A stretch of 64,000 nucleotides of DNA from Erythrobacter sp. SG61-1L. GTDB taxonomy: Bacteria; Pseudomonadota; Alphaproteobacteria; Sphingomonadales; Sphingomonadaceae. The stretch is taken from assembly GCF_001305965.1 (NCBI RefSeq), contig NZ_JXQC01000003.1:744001-808000 (forward strand), read 5' to 3'. The position numbers were made by a program, and so were the translations under genes. Every line of letters begins with the position of its first letter. Position 1 is the stretch's first letter. Positions 37,262 to 45,709 of the stretch are shown here, in pieces. The notes under the pieces are model-generated. The model was not told the DNA's origin. It saw only the letters and a list, made by a program, of their open reading frames with translations, and did no database searches.

Positions 37262-38092
37262 TCAGACCAATTGGGTAAAAGTTTTTAGCACAATATCGAC
37301 CTGTTCCTTCGAAGAGATGCCATGGTCAACGGCTATGAACGCAATCAGAGTAAGTTCTCGATCAGCTCGGGCGGCTGCGGCGACCTTATGGTGACCGTCA
37401 ATCACATAATGAGCGAGGCACCAATGCTCCGTCCCAGAACAGGCCGGTCCTTTCACATCAAGTAGCGACAAAGCGACCGCTGTTGGGGCAAAATCATCAT
37501 TCAGTGATCGCTCGTAAAAGCCGATACGTTCACGGTCGAGCATCGATTCAGGAATCATCGGGACGATGAAGTCAAAAGCTTCTCCCTGCGGCACTTTGAC
37601 GCTCGAGCGACTGACTACGCGGTAGTAAGGAACCTTCGGATTGTGAGGCAATCCCCAAAAGGGGTCCACACCATCCTCGTTTTCAACCTGCTCGACCGCA
37701 AAATAATCGCTCTCCCCACCAAGTTGAACAACTTTTGGCTTCAGACGCAGGAGCGCAACAATATAGTTTGACGCGGGGACGAGTTGAGCAAGCTTATCGA
37801 CGACCTCCTCCGTTAGGTTATTCACACCCGCTGCAAGTAGCGCCGTAAGCTCGTCAACTTCGATGCCCGTGTTGGCACCCTCCATTCGTTCAAACAAAAA
37901 CCGGCATGTGCCGCAGACGTTTCCCAAGTGATACGCCTGTTTGCCGTTTACGGTGAGGTATCTATCCCAGATCTTCCAGTCACCGCCTCCCGAGGTGGAG
38001 AATTCCAGTGGGGATTGAGACAGCGCTATGTTGCGCGTCGTAACGTCTAAAAGGTCCGGCATGGCGCACTGGTAACAGGCATAAGACGGCAT
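37262..38092 (-). CDS. Unrecognised protein with two CxxC pairs and a DGHHK motif (276 aa)
   Basis: I do not recognise the family. Starting at ATG 38092, Cys6/Cys9 and Cys60/Cys63 form two C-x-x-C pairs that could bind one zinc. A Cys-rich segment (ACSG, HWCLAH) precedes an IDGHHKVAAAARADREL stretch at about residues 231-247, which resembles the DGHHR/DGHR motif of ParB/sulfiredoxin-fold proteins. TTG at 38098 is an alternative start. Codon use is richer in A and T than in flanking core genes, suggesting transfer. It stands alone between ybaK and a small membrane protein. A phosphoadenylate-type or nuclease function is possible, but nothing confirms it. Confidence 0.6.
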   Translation of the reverse strand: MPSYACYQCAMPDLLDVTTRNIALSQSPLEFSTSGGGDWKIWDRYLTVNGKQAYHLGNVCGTCRFLFERMEGANTGIEVDELTALLAAGVNNLTEEVVDKLAQLVPASNYIVALLRLKPKVVQLGGESDYFAVEQVENEDGVDPFWGLPHNPKVPYYRVVSRSSVKVPQGEAFDFIVPMIPESMLDRERIGFYERSLNDDFAPTAVALSLLDVKGPACSGTEHWCLAHYVIDGHHKVAAAARADRELTLIAFIAVDHGISSKEQVDIVLKTFTQLV

Positions 38093-38176
38093 CGCCAATG
38101 TCAGCTTGGTCGTCGTGTCCGGAATGGCAGCTTCCGGTCGAATTCTGCGATCAGCTGCCGAATTTTCCCACGAACC

Positions 38177-38599
38177 CTAGAACACTGCTTGGCGGGCGTA
38201 ACGCAGGAGCATCAAGGCGAGCGCTACACCCAGCATCAGCAGCAGGCGCAATAATCCGGAAACCAAATCGCCATCTTCGATCGAATGGCCTTCGGAATGC
38301 GCCACATCGTCGTCGATCCAGCGGCTGCGCAGGCCTCTGCGGATGAACCAGAAGACCCCCAGCGCACCGGGCAGCGGCACCAGCGGGGCGTAGATCCAAT
38401 AACCTTCGGGCGCTCCGAAGATCAGGGCGCCGGCTGAAATCAGATATGCGATGCCGACCGTCCAGCCCGCCCTGTTCGTCGGCGTGGCCTTCAGCGCGAC
38501 GAAGAAGCCAAGTATCTTGCTGAGGATCATCACCATGACGAGCCCGACGCCGAACACGGCTACAGCAAAGAGTGCGATTTCCTTGAAAGATTCACCCAT
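38177..38599 (-). CDS. Small membrane protein of unknown function (140 aa)
   Basis: Four hydrophobic segments are visible, at about residues 8-34, 45-62, 66-88 and 112-133. Between the third and fourth lies a short acidic loop (IDDDVAHSEGHSIEDGD). No family is recognised. It ends 84 bases upstream of the two-CxxC protein gene in the same direction. GGGATGGGTGAATC surrounds the ATG and offers a weak ribosome binding site. A large inverted repeat lies just upstream of its start. Confidence 0.55.
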   Translation of the reverse strand: MGESFKEIALFAVAVFGVGLVMVMILSKILGFFVALKATPTNRAGWTVGIAYLISAGALIFGAPEGYWIYAPLVPLPGALGVFWFIRRGLRSRWIDDDVAHSEGHSIEDGDLVSGLLRLLLMLGVALALMLLRYARQAVF

Positions 38600-38608
38600 C
38601 CCGGCCCC

Positions 38609-38648
38609 CAGTTCCCCGCCACGAAATCTAGCGGCGGGGAACTGGGTG
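38609..38648. terminator. 14-bp hairpin after the LigB-type dioxygenase gene
   Basis: CCCAGTTCCCCGCC at 38609-38622 and GGCGGGGAACTGGG at 38635-38648 pair perfectly across 14 positions with a 12 base loop. It lies between the end of the dioxygenase gene and the start of the membrane protein gene, both on the minus strand, and probably ends the former transcript. Confidence 0.6.
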
Positions 38649-38702
38649 GGCCAGCGGAAATAGCTCTATATCGGTTTTGTGAGCCCAGGGGCCTCAGGCC
38701 TC

Positions 38703-39530
38703 TCAGGCCGCTTCCAGCGCCGCAGCCTCGCGCACGGCGGCAAGGGCATCATTGTCCATGCCCATGGCGTAGGACGTCATGGACACGGCGCCCAGCGCGT
38801 GGCCTTCGTTCCACACCTTGAGCGGCTCGTTCTCCGCGGCGGCAAGCCCGGCGATGTAGAGCATCGGGATGTAGTGATCGGGCGCGGGCACGGCCATCGC
38901 ATAGTCCGGGTGATCGGCCAGCGAGAGAATGTCGCCCGGATCGCTTTCCAGCTTCTCGATCGCGGCCTTGTCGAAGCGGATGCCCCAGTCATGGCCGAAA
39001 TCCGGCTCGTTGCGGCACATGGTCGAAAGATTGTGCACCACATTGCCGCTGGCCATGATCAGCACGCCTTCATCGCGCAGCGAAGCGAACTGCGCGCCGA
39101 GTTGCATGTGGTAATCCAGCGGGCGCACGCCGTTGAGCGAAAGCTGCATCACCGGCACATCGGCATCGGGATACATATGGGCCAGGACGGACCATGTGCC
39201 GTGGTCGATCCCCCACTGGTCCCGATCCAGCCCAACCCAGATCGGCTTGGCCGCTTCGGCCACCATCGCCGCCACATCCGGCGCGCCGGGGGCGGGATAT
39301 TGGAAATCGAAATAGCTCTGCGGGAAGCCGTAGAAATCGTGGATCGTGCGCGGATGTTCCATCGCCGTCACGGCCGAGGTGCTGAAATACCAGTGGGCCG
39401 AGATGGACAGGATCGCGCGCGGGCGGGGCAGCACTTCGCCCATCTTTCGCCATGCGCGGGCATAGCGGCTATCTTCGAAAGTATTGGCCGGGCTGCCGTG
39501 GCCGACGAACAATGCGGGCATCTTGCTCAA
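38703..39530 (-). CDS. Class III extradiol dioxygenase, LigB/DODA type (275 aa)
   Basis: The family opens catechol-type rings next to the hydroxyl groups using Fe(II), or splits DOPA at the 4,5 bond (YgiD type). The early FVGHGSP motif with His11, the SAHWY segment near residue 45, GIDHGTWSVL and ASGNVVHNL give the expected metal and catalytic histidines. The length fits the single-subunit YgiD/DODA group. The true substrate is unknown. It is divergent from the glutathione reductase gene, about 150 bases away. Confidence 0.85.
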   Translation of the reverse strand: MSKMPALFVGHGSPANTFEDSRYARAWRKMGEVLPRPRAILSISAHWYFSTSAVTAMEHPRTIHDFYGFPQSYFDFQYPAPGAPDVAAMVAEAAKPIWVGLDRDQWGIDHGTWSVLAHMYPDADVPVMQLSLNGVRPLDYHMQLGAQFASLRDEGVLIMASGNVVHNLSTMCRNEPDFGHDWGIRFDKAAIEKLESDPGDILSLADHPDYAMAVPAPDHYIPMLYIAGLAAAENEPLKVWNEGHALGAVSMTSYAMGMDNDALAAVREAAALEAA

Positions 39531-39679
39531 AGGGAATCTCCATCGCGGGCGCCGGCTGGGCGTTTGATCCTATGTCGGTATGATAGTGCCCGATTGCCAG
39601 AGCGCACGCTTGTCCGCAGCCGAAGATTGATTTGCATGGCCGCGCTCTCCATATCGCTCGGCCCAGAGGAGCCCTGCGA

Positions 39680-41023
39680 ATGTCTGATTTCGACTATGAT
39701 CTGTTCATCATCGGTGCCGGTTCGGGCGGGGTGCGCGCCAGCCGCATTGCCTCCAGCCACGGCGCCCGCGTTGCCGTGGCCGAGGAATATCGCGTGGGCG
39801 GCACCTGCGTGATCCGCGGGTGCGTGCCCAAGAAGATGCTGGTCTATGGATCGATGTTCGCGGAAGAACTTTCCCACGCCGGGAATTACGGCTTCACGAT
39901 CGAAGGCAAGAGCTTCGACTGGAAGGTGCTGCGCGATTTCGTGAATGCCGATGTGGACCGGCTGGAAGGGCTTTACGGAAAGACGCTGGAGAACAACAAG
40001 GTCGAGAAATATCTCGAACGCGCCACCGTGACCGGGCCGAACAGCGTGAAGCTGGCTTCGGGCAAGGAAATCACCGCGAAATATATCCTCGTCGCCGTGG
40101 GCGGCTGGCCCGCCATGCCGGAAATTCCGGGCGTGGAACATTGCATCAGTTCCAACGAAGTGTTCCATCTGGACGAACAGCCCAAACGCCTACTGGTGGT
40201 GGGCGGCGGTTATATCGCCATGGAATTTGCGGGCGTATTCAATGCACTGGGCAGTGAAGTTACAGTAATTAATCGCTCCGACACGATCCTGCGCGGTTAT
40301 GACCGGGTGATCGTGGAACGCCTGACCGAGATCGTCCAGGCGCGCGGCATCCAGTTCAAGCTCAACGCCAATATCCGCTCGGTCACGAAGCAGGCAGGCG
40401 GTTCTCTGCTGGCCGATCTGGGCGGTGAGACGATCGAGGCGGACCAGATCCTGATCGCCACGGGGCGCAAGCCCAATACGGCGGGGCTGGGCCTTGAAAC
40501 GGCCGGCATCAAGCTGGGCGTGAAGGGCGAGGTTCCGGTGGACGAGTATAACCGCACCTCCTGCACCAGCATCTATGCCGTGGGCGACGTGACGGATCGC
40601 GTGCAGCTGACCCCGGTGGCGATCCGCGAAGGCCATGCCTTTGCCGATACGGTGTTCGGCAACAATCCGCGCACCATCCAGTACGATCACATTCCCAGCG
40701 CCGTGTTCAGCCAGCCGCCCATTGCGGGCGTGGGGCTGACCGAGGAACAGGCCCGGCGGGAATATCCCGATGTGAGGGTCTACAAGTCCGATTTCCGGCC
40801 GATGAAGAACATCTTCTCGCCCAAGGCCGAGCGCGGACTCTATCGGATGATCGTGGACGAGCAGACGGGCAAGGTGCTGGGCCTGCACATGATCGGCCCG
40901 GAAGCGCCGGAAATCCTGCAGGCGGCGGCGATTGCGGTGAAGGCCGGCCTGACCAAGGCCGATTTCGACGCAACCGTGGCGCTGCACCCCTCCATGGCGG
41001 AAGAGCTGGTTCTGCTGAACTGA
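39680..41023 (+). CDS. gor: Glutathione-disulfide reductase (447 aa)
   Basis: This flavoenzyme reduces oxidised glutathione with NADPH. FAD binding starts DLFIIGAGSGGVRASR. The redox disulfide pair is in GGTCVIRGCVPKKML. The NAD(P)-binding fold reads VVGGGYIAMEFAGV, followed by INRSDTILRGYD. The C-terminal interface has the catalytic His in ALHPSMAEEL. The start at ATG 39680 follows GAGGAG with nine bases of spacing; the longer upstream frame is not family-like. A palindromic repeat follows four bases after the stop. Confidence 0.95.
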   Translation: MSDFDYDLFIIGAGSGGVRASRIASSHGARVAVAEEYRVGGTCVIRGCVPKKMLVYGSMFAEELSHAGNYGFTIEGKSFDWKVLRDFVNADVDRLEGLYGKTLENNKVEKYLERATVTGPNSVKLASGKEITAKYILVAVGGWPAMPEIPGVEHCISSNEVFHLDEQPKRLLVVGGGYIAMEFAGVFNALGSEVTVINRSDTILRGYDRVIVERLTEIVQARGIQFKLNANIRSVTKQAGGSLLADLGGETIEADQILIATGRKPNTAGLGLETAGIKLGVKGEVPVDEYNRTSCTSIYAVGDVTDRVQLTPVAIREGHAFADTVFGNNPRTIQYDHIPSAVFSQPPIAGVGLTEEQARREYPDVRVYKSDFRPMKNIFSPKAERGLYRMIVDEQTGKVLGLHMIGPEAPEILQAAAIAVKAGLTKADFDATVALHPSMAEELVLLN

Positions 41024-41026
41024 CAT

Positions 41027-41111
41027 CGTCATTGCGAGCATAGCGAAGCAATCCAGGGAGCTTGAGCACCGTGCCTTGGATTGCTTCGGGGCTCTGCCCC
41101 TCGCAATGACG
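41027..41111. repeat. Dispersed palindromic repeat, copy 2
   Basis: The same outer arms CGTCATTGCGAG / CTCGCAATGACG and the same inner pair GCAATCCA / TGGATTGC as copy 1 frame a different 20-30 base centre. It starts four bases after the gor stop codon and may act as its terminator. Confidence 0.85.
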
Positions 41112-41201
41112 AAAATCTCAGTGCCCCTCCAGCCACTTGCCCCTGTCTCCCCCGCACGTTAGGCCTCTGGTCAACAAAACGCGGGGGAGCCGAAGGCACG
41201 C

Positions 41202-42734
41202 ATGTCCGCCAATATTGCCGAAATGGAACGCCGCCGCGCCGCTGCCTCTCTGGGTGGCGGGCAGGATAGGATCGATGCACAGCACAAGCGCGGCAAGCTG
41301 ACCGCGCGCGAGCGGGTGGATGTGCTGCTGGATGCCGGATCGTTCGAAGAACTCGACATGTATGTCGAGCATAATTGCACCGATTTCGGGATGCAGGCGC
41401 AGACCGTTCCCGGCGACGGGGTGGTGACCGGCAGCGGCACGATCAACGGCCGGCTGGTTTTCGTCTATGCGCAGGATTTCACTGTGTTCGGTGGTTCCCT
41501 GTCGGAACGGCATGCGCAGAAGATCTGCAAGATCATGGATATGGCGCTGAAGGTCGGCGCGCCGGTGATCGGCCTCAGCGATTCAGGCGGTGCGCGCATT
41601 CAGGAAGGCGTTGCCAGCCTTGGCGGCTATGCCGAAGTGTTCCAGCGCAATGTGCTGGCCAGCGGCGTGGTGCCGCAGCTTTCGCTCATCATGGGGCCAT
41701 GCGCGGGCGGGGCGGTCTATTCTCCGGCGATGACGGACTTCATCTTCATGGTGAAGGGCACCAGCTACATGTTCGTCACCGGGCCGGATGTGGTGAAGAC
41801 GGTTACCAACGAAGTCGTGACGCAGGAAGAACTGGGCGGGGCGACCACGCATACCACCAGAACCGGCGTTGCCGATCTGGCGCTGGAGAATGATCTGGAA
41901 GCGCTGGTCGCGGCGCGCAATTTCTTCGATTTCCTGCCGCTTTCCAACCGGTCCGACCTGCCCGAGCGGCCGACTGCCGATCCGTGGGACAGGATCGAGG
42001 ACAGCCTCGACACTCTGGTGCCGGACAATCCCAACCATCCCTATGACATGCACGAACTGGTGCGGAAGGTGGTGGATGAGGGGGACTTCTTCGAAATCCA
42101 GCCCGATCACGCGGCCAATATCATCATCGGCTTCGGAAGGGTGGAAGGGCGCACGGTGGGCGTGGTGGCGAACCAGCCGATGGTGCTGGCTGGCTGCCTC
42201 GACATCAACAGTTCGAAGAAGGCCGCGCGTTTCGTGCGCTTCTGCGACTGTTTCAATATCCCCATCCTCACGTTCGTGGATGTGCCGGGCTTCCTGCCGG
42301 GCACCGCGCAGGAGCATAACGGGATCATCAAGCATGGCGCCAAGCTGCTCTATGCCTATGCTGAGGCGACCGTGCCCAAGATCACTGTCATCACCCGCAA
42401 GGCCTATGGCGGCGCCTATGACGTGATGGCATCAAAGCATTTGCGCGGCGATCTCAACTATGCCTGGCCCACGGCGGAAATCGCGGTGATGGGGGCAAAG
42501 GGCGCGGTGGAGATCATCTTCCGCAAGGATGCTGGCGATCCGGAAAAGCTGGCCCAGCGCACGAAGGAATATGAAGACCGTTTCGCCAATCCCTTCGTGG
42601 CGGCGAGCAAAGGTTTCATCGACGAGGTGATCCATCCGCATTCGACAAGAAAGAGGGTTGCTCTGGGGTTAAGGAAGCTTCGCAACAAGCAGTTGGAGAA
42701 CCCGTGGAAGAAGCACGGGAACCCACCGCTCTGA
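41202..42734 (+). CDS. Acyl-CoA carboxylase beta subunit, propionyl-CoA carboxylase type (510 aa)
   Basis: The carboxyltransferase subunit moves CO2 from biotin to an acyl-CoA. The N-terminal crotonase half includes [18 protein letters not shown] and [14 protein letters not shown]; the C-terminal half has [23 protein letters not shown], split across its conserved glycines, and [11 protein letters not shown]. The YSPAMTDF and [11 protein letters not shown] segments place it in the PccB group, so propionyl-CoA is the probable substrate. The biotin-carrying alpha subunit is not in the window. A DUF4274 gene, an enoyl-CoA hydratase gene and bioB follow, so biotin supply is nearby. Confidence 0.92.
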   Translation: MSANIAEMERRRAAASLGGGQDRIDAQHKRGKLTARERVDVLLDAGSFEELDMYVEHNCTDFGMQAQTVPGDGVVTGSGTINGRLVFVYAQDFTVFGGSLSERHAQKICKIMDMALKVGAPVIGLSDSGGARIQEGVASLGGYAEVFQRNVLASGVVPQLSLIMGPCAGGAVYSPAMTDFIFMVKGTSYMFVTGPDVVKTVTNEVVTQEELGGATTHTTRTGVADLALENDLEALVAARNFFDFLPLSNRSDLPERPTADPWDRIEDSLDTLVPDNPNHPYDMHELVRKVVDEGDFFEIQPDHAANIIIGFGRVEGRTVGVVANQPMVLAGCLDINSSKKAARFVRFCDCFNIPILTFVDVPGFLPGTAQEHNGIIKHGAKLLYAYAEATVPKITVITRKAYGGAYDVMASKHLRGDLNYAWPTAEIAVMGAKGAVEIIFRKDAGDPEKLAQRTKEYEDRFANPFVAASKGFIDEVIHPHSTRKRVALGLRKLRNKQLENPWKKHGNPPL

Positions 42735-42744
42735 GGACCAATCG

Positions 42745-43338
42745 ATGGAAGCGAGCGCTCCGCCAGTTTGCGGCGATTATGACAAGAAGCTGGTAGAGAA
42801 GGTCGAATGGATCCGCTCACTGCCCAGAGAGGGCAATGAGGAAAGTGAGGGTGCAACATTTCTCACTTGGTTGAGGGAGGAGTCTACACCGGCGGATTGG
42901 CACCACATCGCGCATTGCGCGAATTGGGATTTTGTCGAGCCGGTTGCCTTTCAGTGGATTGCCTCCCGAGAAGACTGTGACCTTTCGACTGCACTCATCC
43001 TGTTTTGGAAAGCGTCTCCGGAATATTTCCTGAAGGCCGGTCGTGATCGGATGGTGCTTAATGGATCAGGTGATCCCAACAGTCGCAGTGATACTCTCGA
43101 GCATTTCGATATGATCGAATATATTCGCGAACGCTGGGAGAACGGCGGCTATAAGCGGAGCGAGTTCTCCTTTGATTATGACGACGACATTTGGGCCAAT
43201 CAGTTTGCCGAAATCGATGCCAAATATGGCGATGATGCCAGGAAATATCTTCCTCAGGGCATGCGCACCAGAATCGACGGCAAGCAGCTCAGCGAAATCG
43301 CGCCAAGCGAAGGGTACGATCAGACCCAGATCGATTGA
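42745..43338 (+). CDS. DUF4274 domain protein (197 aa)
   Basis: The centre of the protein matches DUF4274: WHHIAHCANWDFVEPVAFQW, then REDCDLSTALILFWKASP. This domain has no known function and is often found in proteins near toxin immunity genes or in variable regions. The C-terminal half is acidic and without a known domain. The gene starts 11 bases after the carboxylase subunit gene, and its stop overlaps a possible TTG start of the next gene. A and T content is higher than in neighbours, which suggests recent arrival in the operon. Confidence 0.72.
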   Translation: MEASAPPVCGDYDKKLVEKVEWIRSLPREGNEESEGATFLTWLREESTPADWHHIAHCANWDFVEPVAFQWIASREDCDLSTALILFWKASPEYFLKAGRDRMVLNGSGDPNSRSDTLEHFDMIEYIRERWENGGYKRSEFSFDYDDDIWANQFAEIDAKYGDDARKYLPQGMRTRIDGKQLSEIAPSEGYDQTQID

Positions 43339-43346
43339 GGAAGCCA

Positions 43347-44141
43347 TTGGCCAAACCTGATATGAACTACACCTCCATCAAATTCGACGCTTCCGGCCCC
43401 GTCGCTGTGCTCAGCATGGCCCGCCCGGGCAAGCTCAATGCTCTGACGCCCGACATGGCCGACGAGATGCGCCATGCGCTGGCCCATACGGAAGAGGCGC
43501 GTTCCGTGCTGATCCGGGGGGAAGGGCGCGCATTCTGTTCCGGCGCGGATCTGGCCGCCATTGTGGGCGAAGGCGATCCGGGCGAGGGCGCCTATCGCTC
43601 ACTGGTGGATCACTACAATCCGCTGGTGATGGATATAGCCGATCACCGCCTGCCCATCGTGGCGGAAGTGATGGGCGCGGCGGCGGGAATCGGGTGCAGC
43701 ATCGCGCTGGCCTGCGATTTCTGCGTCGCGGGGCAGAGCGCCTATTTCCTGCAGGCCTTCGTCAATATCGGGCTGGTGCCTGATGGCGGGGCAAGCTGGA
43801 TATTGCCTCGTCTGATCGGCAAGGCCCGCGCGGCGGAAATGCTGATGCTGGGCGAGAAGGTCCATGGCAGGCGCGCTGCCGAATGGGGCCTGATCCATCG
43901 CTGCGTGGAAGATCATATCGTCGCCAATGAAGCGCGGGCGCTGGCATCGCGGCTGGCTGCGGGGCCTACCGTCGCGCTGGGGTTGATGAAGGCGAATCTC
44001 TCCTCTGCGCTCCACCATTCCTATGGCACGGCCATGGACCGCGAAGCGCAGGCCCAGCGGGAGGCCGCCGGAACGGACGACGCGCAGGAAGGGATCGGCG
44101 CGTTTCTCTCCAAGCGTGCGCCGCACTTCAAGGGGAAGTAG
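43347..44141 (+). CDS. Enoyl-CoA hydratase/isomerase family protein (264 aa)
   Basis: This crotonase-fold enzyme acts on acyl-CoA thioesters. The oxyanion-hole segments are FCSGADLAAI and EVMGAAAGIGCSIALACDF. The catalytic position usual for a glutamate reads GLVPDGGASWILPRL, with Asp as in PaaG-type isomerases, so an isomerase or other activity is more likely than classic hydratase. I choose TTG 43347 as start because GAGG lies six bases upstream; TTG 43335 (overlapping the previous stop) and ATG 43362 are alternatives. Confidence 0.85.
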   Translation: MAKPDMNYTSIKFDASGPVAVLSMARPGKLNALTPDMADEMRHALAHTEEARSVLIRGEGRAFCSGADLAAIVGEGDPGEGAYRSLVDHYNPLVMDIADHRLPIVAEVMGAAAGIGCSIALACDFCVAGQSAYFLQAFVNIGLVPDGGASWILPRLIGKARAAEMLMLGEKVHGRRAAEWGLIHRCVEDHIVANEARALASRLAAGPTVALGLMKANLSSALHHSYGTAMDREAQAQREAAGTDDAQEGIGAFLSKRAPHFKGK

Positions 44142-44153
44142 GCCGCGCTAATT

Positions 44154-44245
44154 CGTCCTTGCGAGGAGGCTATGCCGACGAAACAATCCAGTGCGGCTTT
44201 GCGCAAAGCCCTTGGATTGCTTCGCCTTTCAGGCTCGCAACGACG
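44154..44245. repeat. Dispersed palindromic repeat, copy 3
   Basis: Outer arms are CGTCCTTGCGAG and CTCGCAACGACG, each with one change from copies 1 and 2; the changes do not compensate one another in the stem. The inner pair ACAATCCA / TGGATTGC is close to the others. It lies between the enoyl-CoA hydratase gene and bioB. Confidence 0.8.
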
Positions 44246-44297
44246 ATAGGACAGGTTCGCACTTGAACCCGGCCGCCGAGAGGAGGATAGCCGCGCC

Positions 44298-45308
44298 ATG
44301 ACCCCTATCCGCACTGACTGGACGCGCGAGGAAATCGCCGCCCTCTTCGATCTTCCCTTCACCGAACTGGTGTTCCGCGCGGCCGAAGTGCATCGCGCGC
44401 ATCATCGGCCGGACGAGGTGCAACTCTGCACGCTGCTTTCGATCAAGACCGGCGGCTGCCCGGAGGATTGCGGCTATTGCTCGCAAAGCGTGAAGGCCGA
44501 CAGCGGGGTTGAGGCGTCCAAGCTGATGGATGTGCGCGAAGTGCTGCAATCGGCGGCCCGCGCGAAGGATGCCGGAAGCCAGCGTTTCTGCATGGGTGCC
44601 GCCTGGCGCAATCCCAAGGATCGGGACATGCCCGCGATCGTGGAAATCGTGCAGGGCGTGCGTGCCATGGGGCTGGAAACCTGCATGACTCTGGGCATGC
44701 TCAGCCCGAAACAGGCCGCAATGCTGGCCGAGGCGGGCCTCGATTATTACAACCACAATATCGACAGCAGCCCCGAATATTACGAGCGGGTCATCACCAC
44801 GCGCACCATGCAGGACCGGCTGAATACGCTGGACAATGTCCGCTCTGCCGGGATCAATGTCTGTTCCGGCGGGATCGTGGGCATGGGCGAAACGCGCGAG
44901 GATCGCGTGGGCTTCATCCACACGCTCAGCACTCTGCCGCAGCATCCCGAAAGTGTGCCCGTAAACGCGCTGGTGCCGGTGAAGGGCACGGTGCTGGGCG
45001 ACATGCTGGCCGATACGCCGCTGGCGAAGATCGACGACATCGAATTCGTCCGCACCGTGGCCGCCGCGCGTATCACCATGCCGTTGAGCATGGTGCGCCT
45101 TTCCGCCGGGCGCGAGAGCATGAGCGAGGCGACTCAGGCCCTGTGCTTCATGGCCGGGGCGAATTCGATCTTCACCGGCGACAAGCTGCTGACCGCGCCC
45201 AATTCCGGCGACGATGCCGATGCCGCGCTCTTCTCCCGGCTGGGGATGAAGCCGCTGGTGGGCGAGGAGCCGATGCGGGCCTGCAAGCAGGTGGAACCGG
45301 CGGAATGA
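44298..45308 (+). CDS. bioB: Biotin synthase (336 aa)
   Basis: This radical SAM enzyme inserts sulfur into dethiobiotin. The [4Fe-4S] motif is Cys54-x3-Cys58-x2-Cys61 in [37 protein letters not shown] and the NALVPVKGT segment are family hallmarks, as is the final [14 protein letters not shown] with its Arg. The length is normal. The stop overlaps the ATG of the next gene (ATGA). No other biotin gene is in the window. Confidence 0.97.
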   Translation: MTPIRTDWTREEIAALFDLPFTELVFRAAEVHRAHHRPDEVQLCTLLSIKTGGCPEDCGYCSQSVKADSGVEASKLMDVREVLQSAARAKDAGSQRFCMGAAWRNPKDRDMPAIVEIVQGVRAMGLETCMTLGMLSPKQAAMLAEAGLDYYNHNIDSSPEYYERVITTRTMQDRLNTLDNVRSAGINVCSGGIVGMGETREDRVGFIHTLSTLPQHPESVPVNALVPVKGTVLGDMLADTPLAKIDDIEFVRTVAAARITMPLSMVRLSAGRESMSEATQALCFMAGANSIFTGDKLLTAPNSGDDADAALFSRLGMKPLVGEEPMRACKQVEPAE

Positions 45309-45709
45309 TCGCGCTGCTTCCCCTGCTGATGATGGCCGCGCAGCCGGTGGAAGCGGAAGAACCGCAGATCGATTGCACCAGCGATTCCCTTCCGCAGCAG
45401 CATTTGAATTACTGCGCGGCGCAGGATTTCCATGCGGCCGATGCCGCGCTGAACGCACAGTGGAAGATCATTGCCGATAGGCTGAAGCGGCAGGATGCCG
45501 ATTATCCGCCGGACGATGGCCGGCCCGGCTATTTCGACAGCCTGCTGAAGGCCCAGCGCGCCTGGCTCGATTATCGTGATGCCCAGTGCCAGAGCGAGGG
45601 CTTCACCTTTCGCGGCGGCTCCATGGAACCCTTCATGGTCGCCACTTGCCGCACCCGTTTGACGAAACAGCGCACTGAGGAACTGCGCGAACTGGAGAGT
45701 GCAGAATGA
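45305..45709 (+). CDS. LprI-like (DUF1311) exported protein (134 aa)
   Basis: A signal peptide of about 17 residues (ending VEA) precedes a small cysteine-containing domain: [21 protein letters not shown], then [32 protein letters not shown], and [18 protein letters not shown]. This is the DUF1311/lysozyme-inhibitor LprI layout with four cysteines. Members bind lysozyme in some bacteria, but most are untested. Both ends overlap neighbours by ATGA, so bioB, this gene and metY are translationally coupled. Confidence 0.8.
   Translation: MIALLPLLMMAAQPVEAEEPQIDCTSDSLPQQHLNYCAAQDFHAADAALNAQWKIIADRLKRQDADYPPDDGRPGYFDSLLKAQRAWLDYRDAQCQSEGFTFRGGSMEPFMVATCRTRLTKQRTEELRELESAE

Noticed and set aside
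44246-45705. A SAM riboswitch controlling metY.
   Set aside because: metY is third in a coupled operon after bioB and the LprI-like gene; no aptamer-like structure is seen before either.
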